A stretch of 64,000 nucleotides of DNA from Cerrena zonata (Eukaryota; Basidiomycota; Agaricomycetes; Polyporales; Cerrenaceae), in assembly GCA_038087015.1 (NCBI GenBank), contig JASBNA010000032.1:434001-498000 (forward strand), given 5' to 3'. Within the stretch, counting starts at the first letter, position 1. Each line of letters opens with the position of its first letter. Positions 1 through 12,927 of the stretch are shown piece by piece. Under the pieces are notes generated by a model that did no database searches, was not told the DNA's origin, and worked only from the letters and a program-made list of their open reading frames with translations. The position numbers and the translations under genes are program-made.

Positions 1-2588
1 ATGATCAGGAACACTGCCGGTACCCAAAGAACCGATACTAACCGTAGCGAGATGGTTATCAAAGTGATACCTAGGCCTTTTGCGTGTTCATACATTCGAC
101 CTTCGACATCGCTTGACACCGCACTGGTACACTCTAACCCGATTCAAACAAACACGCGGTTAGAAAGAAGTATACCAAGATTAGTCAATTTGAACCCACC
201 GTCCAGGACCGCGAACTTCGGCTTGTGGTAGAATACTCTTGCCATGCCCATCTGCAGGGTCTCAAAGATCAGCTGTCATTGCGTGGACTAGAGAAAACTT
301 ACACGTTGCTTCTCGCCGCCACTCAAGACGTCTCGCCACTCCTTACGAGTATTCCATCCGCCTTCTCTTGATGGCAAATATGCGAGATTCACGGCGGTTA
401 AGATCTCCATCAGTTCCTCGTGTGTGCGACCGGACTGCACGAATTGAGGATAAGAATACGGATAAATGATTCTGGAAAGAAGCTCAGTCAACAACGCCCG
501 TGTTTTATTAAACAATGGAAACGTAAGCCTACTGATCCAACAAGGTTCCAGCCACCATGTACGACCTTTGAGGGACAACAAAGACACCCTTGTTGCCCTC
601 GGGCCGAAGAACCTCGCCCTCACCATGCGGTGCCCAAAGCCCTGCCAGCACTCTCGCGACAGCAGTCTTACCTACACCATTACTTCCTGTGATCATGAGA
701 TGATCCCCAGGGTTCAAGGTCAGCGACAGGTCCTTGACGAGCACCATCAGCTCGGCATCGTTGGTCTTGGACATTGGGACCGCGACATCTACATGCGACA
801 TTTCAACGGCCTCTGACACTGGCGGAGGAGGAAGAGGAGGAAGGGAGTGAAGGGAGGAGAGGAGCGTGTAGAGTCTTGTTGTAAGGCCAGCGAGTTCGAG
901 GACATCTTTGTAGGCGTACATCAACCTTCCACCAGCATCCGCAAGGGAAAGAAGTAGCCGTCGTGAGGAGATATAAGCTAACAGAATATTTAGCATCACT
1001 GTCACTGGGCGAGAAAAGAGACTTACTCTCTGTTCGATTGGCAACCTCGTTGTTTACCCCGGCCGTGTCCGGCCCTGTTGCCTGGATGCCAACATCTTTA
1101 CGCCTCGTCAATAATGTCGGAATCGAGATGAGTCCATAACCCGCTGCGCTCCAGAGATACTTAATGACATAGTCCTCCGTCCACTCGTAGGCAATGCGGA
1201 TCTTGACACACGTAAGTGACCAGTGTACTCGATTATGAAGACGTGTCTTACCTTGTATATGGAGTTGACATGCTTGATCAACCGCAGATATGCCCTCCAC
1301 AATATATCTCGCTCTCTACTGCCTCCATCGTAGAACCTGATAGGTGGACCTGGTCAGCAAGACGAAACGATACAAGAAGAATGATCCATTGGATTACTGA
1401 CGCAATCTCTTCGCTTTCTCGTCCTACTCTGCCCATTCCTGCTCTATACTCGCCCTCTAGTCTCGCTTCGACAGCTGCTAGCCGCCCAAAAGCAGGGGTC
1501 ACAGCTCTCAGGATCCTAGCCGTGATATAATAGTTTACGAATAATAGGGCTGTTCCTCGTACGCCCAGCGTACGGGAGAGTTGCGATGTAAATAGGAACA
1601 AATCCAACGAAGGTTTCATCACATTTCCGCTGCGAATGAACCATTACACTTCTACATCAATGAATCAACCAAGTGCGATGGCTTACTATATTCCGGAGAG
1701 TGCATCGCAGAATGCTGCGATATCGGAAGTGATGTATTGATCGACATCCGCAAGACCTCCTTCCAAACCGACACGGTAGTACCTGAGATCTGGCGCAGAA
1801 GATAGGTATAAATCATGTGTGTATCGACTCAGCCGACTTCGCAGTCGCAGAGACAATTTCGCCTGTAAATGGTGGATCTACATATAAAGGAAATTAAAAA
1901 AACAATTCGTCACAAAGTAACAGAATTATCGAATACCATAGTGTTGGTATAGGTACTGGGAATAGCCATGAGGAACCACAGACCGAGTCCTTTGACAAAA
2001 CCCTTTCCGTCAGCGCTGACAAGGTCACGAACGATCCTACCATCCAAGCGCGCAACGCCAACACTCAAAACTGTTCGGGAAACGAGAAAGAAAGAGTGTA
2101 GGAGTAGAATCAGAGCTTCCTTTGAGTGCCAAGAGGGGAAGGCGATCCTGAGGATAGCAAGCAGTTGCTTCAAGAACGCTTTGTCAAGGCTAGGTTTGTG
2201 ACCGACTGGAGCTGGGGGAAAGAGTTTCGCGGTCTCCTTCATCTTTGATGTCGGTGTTGGTTTGACATTGACCTTTCTATTGCTCAATACTTTGCGGGGT
2301 TAGATACTTTGTAATAAGGCATACCTTCGAGACACTATCTCTATATGGAACGAGTAAGGTCTTGCTGCCATCGGACTCATTTACATAAACCTGCTGCAAT
2401 GCCTCGCTTAGCTGTTCCGGTGAAAGCTTCGGTTTGGATGCTACAGTCTTGAGCTTTTCAACTGTATCCTTTGGAAGAGACAAGACACGAGATCGGAGTA
2501 TCAGGAGGACAGCAAGAAGCACTAGGGTTGGATTGCGGGGCCCCGCTTGAATTAGCCTGTTCAGGCTCGGAATGCGAGTCTGCGACAT
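1..2588 (-). CDS. Peroxisomal ABCD-type fatty-acyl ABC half-transporter (partial, 3' end off window)
   Basis: This gene encodes a half-transporter of the ABCD (ALDP/Pxa) family, which moves long-chain fatty acyl-CoA into peroxisomes for beta-oxidation. It reads from the ATG at 2588 leftward through at least seven exons. Visible in order are an N-terminal membrane stretch, the ABCD motif EEIA/FYDGGSRER (split by an intron near 1390), Walker A GSNGVGKT (about 700), the signature LSGGEKQRVSF (about 300), and Walker B/D-loop FAVLD/ECTSAVSSD. The FAVLD/ECTS junction is split by the intron at 134-199. An exon at 43-133 ends in TLITISLR, and the next donor (GT at 42-41) leads out of the window, so the last C-terminal residues are missing. 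The family assignment is firm; Pxa1 versus Pxa2 orthology was not decided. Confidence 0.9.
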
Positions 2589-2958
2589 TGGTTGGCTTGG
2601 CCAAGATTTATACCTGCATAAAATACCAGCCTAAGGATCCTAGAGTCGTTTTACGGGACTATTGCTAGTTCCGAGGTGGTAGTCAATATGTACACCGTAA
2701 CGTTCGTAATGCAAGTCTCAATTCAGATTCGATTATGACGCTTTGACATGTGAATATACTGGCGCTTGTTTGTTTAACCGGCGTACCAAGTTTGTTTTAG
2801 TCTAGATCTAGATCTAACACGGATGACATACTGACCACCACTAACTACCATTGACCGGCAACGGGTGGCATTATTCTGGGCATTATAGTCATAAACATCA
2901 AGAATAAGAATAACCAATCACTTATCAACACACTTTCAAATATCAAACTTGCAAGCAA
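2589..2958. other. Intergenic, divergent promoter region
   Basis: This gap of about 370 bases separates the ABC transporter (minus) from the glomulin-like gene (plus), so it must hold both promoters. A short repeat of tctagatc units is seen near 2803-2816. No gene is recognised. Confidence 0.6.
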
Positions 2959-4977
2959 ATGACCCCAATAACCGTTCCTCCAACTTTGGCACTGCTGAAC
3001 GAAGTACGTACCATGCTGTATGTCTCGATTTCTCGAAAGAATACTGAAGCAAACCCTTGACTTGAAGTCTGATCTCGCAAGGCTTCCAGAACTTATACAA
3101 TCTGCTGTCGATCGGCAAGAATCCTCCTATAGTTTGCAGTCTCTTAACGATGCAATCTTGAACTACTATTCCACAGATGACGATCTTGTGAGTATCCAAA
3201 CGATTTCAATTTTTTGGAATCATCATTCTTATCTAATGTGAAGGACCCACTTGCCATATTTCCTCTGTTGTTACCAAGCGCCATCGATGACACAGATATC
3301 CTACTCAAGACAGCCGGCGTAAAATGTAGTCCGAGAGAAGCCCTCATCGCGCTTCAAGAGGGCGCAGAGAGATTGGCAAGCACCGATCAAGACGAAGACT
3401 CGGACAAAGACTCAGATGATGTACCCGCTTCGACCCAAGCCGCACGCATATTGACCTTATATTCGATTGGTGAGGAATTGACTCGACTCCATGATTATCT
3501 ATATAGCCCACTGAACGCTAATAGTCCTTCCAAGGCTCAACAAGAGGAAGAAAACAGCCAGCGAAATACTGAGACCCCTAATGTCCCAGTTGCAAGGAAC
3601 AATACGGACAGTGAGCCAACATGAGAACACTGATCCTCAAGAGCTGTTGCGTTCCTTGCTTTTGTTGACTCATGCGCTTCCGGACTGGATTGGTGATGAT
3701 TCACTGGAACGTAGTGCCGTTGCAGTAGGTTTAACTCTATCACTTCATTACTATTCTTCAAAGGCGCCATGTTCCAGAACCTCCTTTACAACGTCTTGCA
3801 AGAGATCTTGCAATGCAACGCAAACAACATCCATTCTGGATTAACTCCGAAAGCTTTTGAACGACAGTACCCTAATTTGAGGGTCCCTGGCGCATCTCCC
3901 AGTGGTCCTTCCGGTAACCCGGTGTCACAGACGATGGCGGATACTCTGGTGTGTGCGGTCTAGGGTATTTTTCTTTTACCTGCCAACCTGCTTACTGTGA
4001 TGATTAGAATGCATTGGCAGGTCTCGGCTTTGAGACTAATATACTCACAACTCAACCTTCTATCGCTTCCCTAATTCTGATCGCTCATTCGCCTCAACCG
4101 CGTTTGGTTGAGACGACTCTCGAAGCATTCCTACCCGTCATCCTTGCCTCAATCCAAAGTAACACCGCGTTGGATGAAACTCTAGCTGTCCTCCTCGATA
4201 CTCTCGGGCATCTTAGAAACACAGTATCTCGGCCTGACCTAGCTATTGACATCCTTATCCCTCTCGCCCATGTTCTTGCTCCGTTGGCCAGTATACACCC
4301 GGATCCTCCAACTCGTCATGCCACCTTCCGTGTTCTGTCCATCGTGCTTACTCTTTCTCCGTCACTGATCCGTATGAAGCTTCTCAGGGATCTTGTTATA
4401 GATGAAGATGAATCTATGCAACAAATGCGTGTAGCCGCGGTCGGTCTAGTGAAAGAAGCTGTTCTAGAAGCACTGAATGCACCACGTACTACATCAGGAC
4501 CTCCTAACGTCTTTATCTCTCCTCTGCTCATGCAAGAGATTGGCTCCGTTCTTTTCCTGAAGCAAGCCGAGAATATAGCACCTACTGTCGTAAAATTCCT
4601 AGAGTCAGCGGAGCCTCTACGCTTGATTGAGAGCATGGGACTGTTATACGTGCTCCTCTTGAGAGACGTCGATAATAGGGTAGGTGCTCGGGTATGACAC
4701 ACAGACTATACTTATCACTACTTATAGACTGGAGTGAGAGACCACAGTTTTATACAGGAAGTCGAAAGAACTATGTTGGCGCCACTAAAGACGCGCCTGG
4801 CCTTGTGGGAGAAAGGTAAACTAAACGCTTATTGTTCGATGTTTCCCTCGACTGAACTCGGTTCCCTTCACAGACACGGGGAATTTGCCGGAGCTAGATC
4901 ATGCAACGATGCAGATTGGGATTCTCGATATGTGGTTGGGAAGGATAGCTTCTGCCATAGACAATATTTCCCGCTAA
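2959..4977 (+). CDS. Glomulin/Alf4/YAP-binding-like helical-repeat protein
   Basis: This multi-exon gene encodes a largely alpha-helical protein with no catalytic motif. The start at 2959 gives MTPITVPPTLALLNE. The first intron (about 3004-3049) joins in phase to QTLDLKSDLARL. Further introns are placed near 3190-3243, 3471-3530, 3711-3763, 3953-4008, 4681-4729 and 4816-4875, and each restores one frame. The C-terminal half (LRNTVSRPDLAIDILIPLAH, RVAAVGLVKEAVLEAL) resembles the fungal YAP1-binding/Alf4/glomulin family. Members of that family act as scaffolds or cullin-RING regulators. The match is from memory of the family pattern, so other HEAT-like proteins are possible. The protein ends DNISR before the stop at 4975-4977. 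Confidence 0.6.
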
Positions 4978-5460
4978 TTAACCGCCGAAACCTGATAGCC
5001 TACCTTATAGTAGCATATAGGAAACCTCGTGTTACTTCCGGATATTCTCCGCAGTGTGATGCTACAAGGTTATGCTCACCCGGTATAGGATCAGTACCCA
5101 TTGTATCTTAACTAACTGACAACCATGACAGATACTATGCGACTTCTTAAGCGTCTAATACTCCGGCGGGGTAACATAATGCCATAATCCAAATACATAA
5201 ACCTCAGAGTGATCAATCCACTTACAACCAGTGCATGTATTCAGCTTTCCCGCACTCCCTCTATACGTATTGCTCACTACTGTCTCTATGCTCCATCTGT
5301 AGTGCTTCGCATCGCAGAATAGTCCAAGAACGAAGCATAGTCACGGCCTGATGCGAGGCCCAGGGTATATATACAAGCAGACTGCGACTGTTGAGACCAA
5401 TCGTCGTGTAATGGTATGGCACCTCTATTCCACGAATGCTTTGAACAAACAATATACACT
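4978..5460. other. Intergenic
   Basis: About 480 bases between two plus-strand genes. No coding region, RNA gene or repeat is recognised; short ORFs here lack family features. Confidence 0.5.
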
Positions 5461-6703
5461 ATGGATGTGGCCCAGTACAACTTCATCGGAATGATGCTAA
5501 CCGCGGCAACATACGGTATGTGGTTTATCGTATAATGTCTGTTTGAAGTTGCTAAAATAATTGTTTAGGAATCCATACTATACTTCTTCTAAACTGCATA
5601 AAGTCCGTCTACAGACGTGGTTTACCCTTGCTATCATATGTGATAGCAGTGTTCACCTTGGCAACTGTAGAGTTCGCTTTACAAATCTGGTGGTATGAGA
5701 CCGTTGTGATCAAAGGTCAAGCCCACCACGATGGAAAACATACGCTCCATCATCATCATAGAATCAGCCTCGCAAGAACCGCAATGTACGTCTCCAGTCA
5801 TGATTAAATATTTGATATACTCACTAACGTGTCACTTCACAGATACATCATTATGAATTGGTTTTCAGAAAGCATACTAGTGAGGCTTGTCCGAATTCGA
5901 GTTGTTATCTTCCTATATGTTAACTTGTGCGTGAAAACAGTTATATCGATTTTACGTCATTTTCCATCTAATCGGAGGACATGCTTTGATCTTCGGTATG
6001 ATCTCATTTGTAGTATTATCGATATTGGTCGGTGAGTAGCCTACTTCTCGTACCAGATGTATTGCTTAGATGAGCAGTCACAGGCGGAATATGCATACCT
6101 GCAATCACTGGACTGGCATTCGCTTGGCTCCCTGATGTTTGCGCGGTTCCTGGAATCGTCTACCTCGGCCTTTCAATTTCAGCCCATGTGATATTGACAT
6201 CACTCATTGTTGTCCGCCTTGCTCTATTACGTCGAAAGTTGTTGAAAACGTTTGGTGATGATCACGGAAAACCCTATTTCTCACTAGCTGTCGTTCTTGT
6301 GGAATCGGCCTCGCTATACACCATCTGGGCTCTAACGAGCCTGATCCTCTACGGAAAGGATAGCCCAGGACAATTCGTCTTCCTACCGGCACAGGGCCAG
6401 ATTCAAGTGAGTAGACTTTAACTGTAGTAGTAACACTGCATACTAACATAGCTGCAGGCTGTCTGCACCCTACTCATAATTGATTGGGTCGCTAGTGGCC
6501 GTGCATTGTCTGGGGAAACAGACCTCGAGGGTAAATCCAAGCTCGAATCAGTATATTTCAGCTCATGCGTTCCACCGCAACCTCCTGAATCCACCTATTT
6601 CTCACCGACTAGTAGTACCTCTAAGCTTCCCATTTGGCGCGTCGACACAAGTTCTCATATTAGCATTGATAAGAAAATACCAATGTTATCCATGTATGAA
6701 TGA
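5461..6703 (+). CDS. Orphan multi-pass (about 7 TM) membrane protein
   Basis: The protein starts MDVAQYNFIGMMLTAATYG and is rich in hydrophobic segments, about seven in all. Examples are ILLLNCIKSVYRR, LLSYVIAVFTLATVEFALQI, HLIGGHALIFGMISFVVLS, and YFSLAVVLVESASLYTIWAL. Introns fall near 5516-5569, 5785-5840, 5878-5939, 6031-6080 and 6409-6451, and each joins in phase. A histidine-rich loop (HHDGKHTLHHHH) lies between predicted helices 2 and 3. The tail after VASGRALSGE is Ser/Pro-rich and probably cytosolic. The architecture is that of the orphan seven-helix proteins expanded in Agaricomycetes, with no known ligand. It is not a rhodopsin or STE3 receptor by any motif I can see. Confidence 0.75.
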
Positions 6704-6833
6704 CCTATAGCGGACATGAGCAAAGATGCTGTGTTATTTTATAAGTATGTTCAGCCTACAAGGCCATATTTTATACCCTTCTACACCCTGTATTATTTAG
6801 TGTACATATCATTTAGGCATAGAATCGGTCATT

Positions 6834-8848
6834 TTACACCAATTTTCTGTATCTGAGTTCTACATAACGTAACGGGATGTAGAATATGGCAGTGGCGAAG
6901 AATGCTACCTCGAAGCCAATGTCTCCGGTGGTTTTAGCGAATGGCCCGACGAACCAAACTTGATCCATAGATGGACGATCAGACTACATGCCAATAAACA
7001 TGCTCCCAATGCCGGTAAACCCGTAGGTAACTTGCCAGGGCTGTTCCAATAACGTAGGTCGTAAGATGCGAAATCTCCGCGCCGGATAACAAAATGTTCC
7101 ATGAGGATGACAGCGAGGAACGCACTTGCCCAATAGCCAATAAGTCCCAGGAAGTTCGTCAGCGTGTCGTAAAATTTGTGTTGCCCTACAATGGAAAGTG
7201 GTATGATACTGGGCGGCCAAGAATGATATCATCAGTCGGAGGAATTGTGAGACGTGCGATGTTACTTACATGGCGGTTGCGAGTAGGGAAAATGCGTATC
7301 GAGGTACGCTCACCAAGAACGGCATGAACACTTGGAAATTGAAACCGAAAGAGTAAAGCGTTGGAGCGACATTTCCCGCGACTGACAGTGCCATGAGCAC
7401 AGTCAGGAATTTTCCGAAGTTTCCAACTGGCTGGAGCATGGCTTCCAGAAGTCCACCGACGTTCCCATTTTCATACCCTTGGCTCCAAGCTGGAACGGAG
7501 GAAGCGGCTCCCACAACAGCAGCACCGAGACATTGAATGGTGATCTGTCCGAGTTCGTCAGGGAAAATATAATTCTGTAACGAGTAGTACGTACGATTGG
7601 AATATTGAATCCCAAGAATGAATACCAGAATAGTTTCCAGCTACGAAGAGGGTGAGGGGATGTTATATTCAAAATGGAAATAAGACTTACCCTGGCACAG
7701 ATGGTACATAGTACGTTGAGAAATCCGAACCGAGTGGCGAATAAGTGATCACAAAGCCTGAGATTGTTGCTGCGAATGATAGAATAGCGGAAGCAGTTGC
7801 AGGTTCGGTAACAGGCTGGTTTGACAAGTGCTTCCCACCGAGCCCAATTGCGACCACATACACAACAAGGACCGGAATCCAGGCAAGGCGTTCATACCAG
7901 TGAAGTACCTTGTTTCCGCAGAACGAGACCTATGCAATGAATGTTAACGTAACTGCATCTACAAAAAAAAATGAACTTACAAGGAGCGATATTACCGAGA
8001 TGATGACGATGCCAACACTGTATCCAACGTTACTTTGGTTCATTCCAACAATGAAATGAAACCTACCTCCAGCTTAAATTTCCGTTTGAAAGACTAGACA
8101 ACGTCTGTCCACCAAGGATACAATTCAGGATACAGAAACCCGACATTGAAGCGAGGTTGAGGATACTGGGTATAATGGTACCGTAATATCTGTTCAACAT
8201 ATATACTCAATCGATGTTTTTTTCGGCAGGGAGATATCAGTTGTACATACCCGAAACTATATCGTGCTTGACACATTTGTCTGAGGCCTAATTTAGGTCC
8301 CCAAGTAGTCCTGTGTCAATCGTGCTCAATAGCCGTTAAAGACCTGAAGGGAAATAATCACATGCTTACAGGTATGCAGGAGGAGCGCTGGATAACAGGT
8401 TGAAGAATAGAATAACTAAACATGAGTCCCTCAAACCCAAACCAAAGATCACAGGCCCCAACGTTCCTGCCGAGAATCTGAGCAGAGGTTAGGTATGCGG
8501 TGAGAACGAATGTTTGGAACATATTTGACTCACGACAAGATGTTGAAATTCCAAGAGAACCAGAGGAAGAAAATCTTGTAGAAATGGGTATCGGTGCGCT
8601 CAGACACAGGAGCAGGCGCAATACCTAGAACAATGATGAGATACACTTTAAACTCAACTCGCGGTCCGGGATGTCTATGACGTACCTCTGGCTTCAACAC
8701 CCCATTCTAACAATCTCCTGGTGAGACCATGGGTATAATGCAGCTCCTTTATATCGGAGAAGTCACTAAGCGACTCGTCGTTGCGGCTGCTCAATCCATA
8801 TTTTTCCGTGTCCACTGTGACAAGAGGTTTGTCTTTTGAGTTCTGCAT
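6834..8848 (-). CDS. NCS1 purine-cytosine permease (FCY2-like), with a probable 1-base frameshift near its 3' end
   Basis: This is a plasma-membrane permease of the NCS1 family, which imports cytosine and purines with protons. Family blocks seen in order are GIAPAPVSERTDTHFYK, FLWFSWNFNILSFSAGTLGP, TWGPKLGLRQMCQARYSFG, GKHLSNQP with the following TM segments, and SVAGNVAPTLYSFGFNFQVF. The start is placed at 8848 (MQNSKDKPLVTVDTEKYG); an upstream ATG at 9030 does not splice in frame. About eight introns are needed. Near 6971-6976 the reading frame breaks: LPTGLPALGACLLACSLIV is in one frame and PSMDQVWFVGPFAKTTGDIG in another, and both match the family. The shifted frame ends at 6834. A 62-base intron could bridge the break but would delete a conserved helix. 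Confidence 0.88.
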
Positions 8849-9274
8849 GAACCGGAACAATTTCGAGGCGCTAACGATGAGATCGTTTCTGGGAGCGCAA
8901 GGACGTCTAAAAAGAGGCAAGTGGATGTGAGTACACAGCGTACTTGAAAGACCAGCACACTTACCGGCGATGTTCTCGACGGTGCTGAGAAGAGTTGCAC
9001 GAGGAACATGGCGGATGCTTTAGGGAGCATATAAACTCATAGGAGTCACGTAAAATTAGACGGAATAACGATAGCGATTAGATTACGGAATCAAAAGGAG
9101 ATCCGACGAAAAAATCTGTAAGCTTGGTACTGTGCCGAGAGTAGTGCCGAACCACTCTTGTGGAAATATAGTGGAGGAGGTTCAGAATAATGATATTGCA
9201 AATGCTACAGTGACCATTAAGCTCTATATTCTAACGGGAAAACAGTTCGATGCAGAGTCAAAGTCCTTTGAATC
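8849..9274. other. Intergenic / permease 5' region and FAP1 3' region
   Basis: About 430 bases lie between the permease start and the end of FAP1. They include an out-of-frame ATG at 9030 (on the minus strand), which may be an upstream ORF or a missed first exon. Nothing else is recognised. Confidence 0.45.
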
Positions 9275-9296
9275 TTATGTATCATCCTCCCAGTCA

Positions 9297-12200
9297 TCAG
9301 GGAACGTCTTCTGGGACTTGGCTCGTAGAAGGGAGAACAAGAGAAGTAGAGGAGCCAGCGCGAGAGGTTGACGCAGAGGCTGACTGTTTTGACGCATGAG
9401 CCCGCGTTTCGATCTGTCAACCAGGCAGTAGGGTTGGCGTCAGGTTTGGGGGTAGAACGCTGGTTCACTACGCTAGTCCACCCTCTAGTCTTAGTCTGAG
9501 CCGACGATCCAGGAGTACTTCCAGAAGGAGTACTGCGAGTCCATGCAGACGCTCCAGACGTCGTAGGTTTGATTGATTGTGATGGAGCTGGTGCACGTAG
9601 ATCGGTAAGTCTACCTAGCCCTGACGACGTTGTGGAGGTAGATGCAGACGAGGCGGTGGTTGAGAGTAAAGGGGACGGGACCCGAGAATCGATACGTCTA
9701 ATCAATTGAACGCTCCGATAGGGCTCTTGATCGACCATTTGTGTGTCCATCCTGTAGACGGTAGCGAGCTAGTAGCAGAATGAGCAAACCAGTGTGACAC
9801 AACAGGCGGAGAACTACTTACGTCGTGAACAAACTTCCTGCGGGATTCTGGCATGTGTGGAAGTATCTGGCTTTTCTTCGCCGATGATACGAAGCTAGAG
9901 TGACCTTTAGGACAGAACCAATGAGCTAAAAACAACGAACAAACTTACTCTGAGAAGCTCTTCTCGACCATTATACAGAATTTAGGATTAGCTCTCGCGA
10001 AAGCAACCAATTCGTCGTTGTATGTTATTTGCTGTCGACCGTCACTACGATTGTCCTGCATTAATTCCCAAGGCTTCTGCCAAGCGAGCGTTACGCTTGG
10101 CAATCTGACATTCGTTGGAACATTGAAGTTGCTGCGAACCCTCCCGGCCTACTGTATTCGATGTACAACGCCCGCAGGGTACCGGATGGCGAATACGGCC
10201 GCAAGGACAAGTAATGTACACCATCGCATGGCAGGGTTCCACTTCTGAACAAGCAGCAGGGGCGTGACATGGCATAGTGCAAAGATGATGAGCGGGCAAA
10301 CTGGACGAATATCCCATTGTCATTGTCACTACGAGTCGCATATACTTGCTGTAGATGTACTCACCAAAGCTTTCGAGGTTTCCCGCAGACTGCACTACAA
10401 GAACCACAGTCGCCGCTATGGCAAGTACGCTCACAATGATGAAGCCGCAAGCGAGTAACCTAAAATAAGAGTTGAGTAATGATGCTAGAGTCACGTCTGA
10501 TATATCGCTTACTTTCCACAGGTCTGACCACAAGACACTTTCTCTTGCGAACACTTGACATTATCCACCATCTTCTTTCCGCAAGCACAGCGTTTACTAG
10601 TGAGGAAAACACAAGAGGGACAGGGGGTAGGGTCTTCGTGACAAGAATGCGGGGCTTTGGGATGTCCACAAGGAGGGTTGGGACGATCACAAGGGTAGGA
10701 GCAACTGATACGAGTACCACAAGGAACCGGAGGTTCAAGAACGGTGCGAGTGCAATGACAGAACATCTACATGAGCAAATTGTGAGCGGTAATTTATTAG
10801 AGTATGATTTTGGTACTTACCTCTTCGAAAGAGCTCCTTAGACATGGTGGGCACACACCACGATGATCGCGTTCCTCGCATTTATGATTTCCACAGCTCA
10901 ACACCTTTTCACAGACAATATCACACTGATGCCAACCTTCCTCGTCGGCAGGGGAATGATCCATTAAGCTTGTCGCCTTCTTCTTTCCCTTCACTTTCGC
11001 GTTCGCAAATGAAGCAAGGGGACAACAGATACGTCTGCATCGGTGTCGGCCACAATTCTGGAGACTAGAGCATGTCTTGTTGCATAAAATATCATCGACA
11101 TGTTCTCCGCGTTCTCGTGCTTGTATACGGAGCTGTTCTTCGGAGCATTTAACGTCGCGAGTTGTCGAGCCACAACGACAAGGGCGGACAAGTGAGACTG
11201 AGCAAGGTGGACAGGGACCGGTGTGACATCGAGACGAACAGACGTGATCACATCCCTCAAGCGGTTTCATGCAAGTAGACTCGCAAGTAGGGATGCGATC
11301 TACACAGGTCGTTCTACGAAGTTTGGTTCCTGGAGGGAAGAAGTCGGACTCGGACGGCGACAGTACATGTTTTCCGCATGGGCAATGAGAAATTTGCGAA
11401 GGTGAACGAGGACAGATAGAAGGAGAGGGGTCTTGGGGATGACATGCTTGCTGACATTTATGAACACCGCAGTCGAATGGTCTGTAAACCATGAGTTGAT
11501 AATCGAAATTCAGAGGAGCTATAGTCTCGTACCTTTCGCAAATATAATCACAAACAAACTCTCCGACCCACTTGCATTCACCCTGATCGTCCTGCACGAA
11601 AGACTCTTGCAGTAAACCTTCCCCACATCTCAATTCCTTTTCCGCCTTCCCGCAATAACACTTTCCCACATGCGTGATAGGACAAGGTAGGCAAGGTCCG
11701 TCATGGCATATACTTTGACACTTATGGTTTCCGCAGTCCAGCTTCTTGTCACATACGCGACCACACGAGAGGCTCATTGGCGGTGCTTGCTTAGCTTTAC
11801 TTGGAGCAAGGTGGGAGCATCTGAAGGACATTGATTGATGACCACAGTAGCAGGGAAGCTGGATGGTTATTTGGCATGGTGGACAGGGCCCTGGATGGCA
11901 GGTAAGCGAGCAAGGGTGACCGCAAGCACGAGTACGAGTACAAGGTCCACCACAGGAATGTGGAGTTTCTAAACGGGGTGGTTTAGGATCTGGAGTAGAA
12001 CCACAAAAGCACCTTGAGTGACGGTCAGACACACTAAAAGCTCGTGTATATGCGGATCTATACTTACCAATAGCTGGTTGGAACGACTGCACGCTTTGCC
12101 TGACATGCTGGACAGCGCCATTCGCCCTTGCGATCCAAGTTTCTCGCTCTCCAAGCATCTTCTAAATCTTTCACATTCTTCGATGCCCACGGCCGAATGC

Positions 12201-12927
12201 ATTTGAGATGAAAAGTGGTCCAACAACACTGAGCCGTCTCGGCAGAATGGCTAGTCGTTCCAGCGTCATGTTTGTCCCTTTCATCGTCTGTAGCAGAAGA
12301 GATAGGAATGAGGGGGGAACATGACCATGTAGGCTTCTCCGGGTTTATTGCCGAGAAACAGATGAGACAGTCGGGCCAGGGCGGCGTCGAGAGTTCGTAG
12401 ATGAGTCTCGAGGTCAAGTCATCACCCTTCGGAGCAGTAATTCGATACCTTCTTGCCGGTTTTTCCAGTTTCTCCTTCGGCTTGGGGTCATGCTCAGTGA
12501 GACTGGCATTGAATTTTGCACCTCGCCTCGGTCTCTTCGCGGGAGCAGAGGTTGAGGAGATATCACCACCCGTAGAAGCAATCTCAACTTCACTCTGAGG
12601 AGCAGAAGGTTTTCCACCTGGGTTTCGATTCTTCTGACGATTTGGCGGACGTCCAGCCTTCTGAGACCCAGAAGGTAATCGATCACTAGCTGAGGACCCC
12701 TCTACACGGGTGTCAGAAGGTCCTCCATGTCTTGCGTCCCCAGGTTGACGAGGTTTCTTGGATTTAGGGGGCCTGCTAGAATTTCCCTGTTTCACAGACG
12801 GCCCCGCTTCAGGATTGGCAAGCCCATCGGTGTCGGGCTTTGCAGGTTTTCGTCGAGGAGGGCGAATTCCTTGCTTCGGACGAGGACCTGGTTCCTGGAC
12901 GGGTTGTATAGGTGCTTCCGTCGACAT
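9297..12927 (-). CDS. FAP1: NF-X1-type zinc-finger protein (FAP1 homologue) with R3H domain
   Basis: This is the fungal homologue of NFX1/FAP1, a nuclear protein with RING-like and NF-X1 zinc fingers. In yeast Fap1 binds FKBP12. The N-terminus from 12927 is a basic, Pro-rich stretch. A RING-like Cys/His set follows (WPDCLICFSA ... CCWTTFHLKC ... WRCPACQAKR). Next come many NF-X1 fingers such as ACGHPCSLTCHPGPCPPC, DCGNHKCQSICHDGPCLPC and SCGNHKCEERDHRGVCPPC, and finally an R3H domain (ELVAFARANPKFCIMVEKSF ... MPESRRKFVHD ... YRMDTQMVDQEP). The tail is Ser/Thr-rich. The in-frame stop at 9297-9299 follows SQVPEDVP. One base shifted, the sequence reads PDDWEDDT with a stop at 9275, which looks like the expected acidic end. 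The exon join just before this tail is uncertain. Confidence 0.92.

Noticed and set aside
8975..9030. ATG at 9030 as the permease start with an extra first exon
   Set aside because: All donor/acceptor pairs tried leave the second exon in the wrong frame; M at 8848 works directly.
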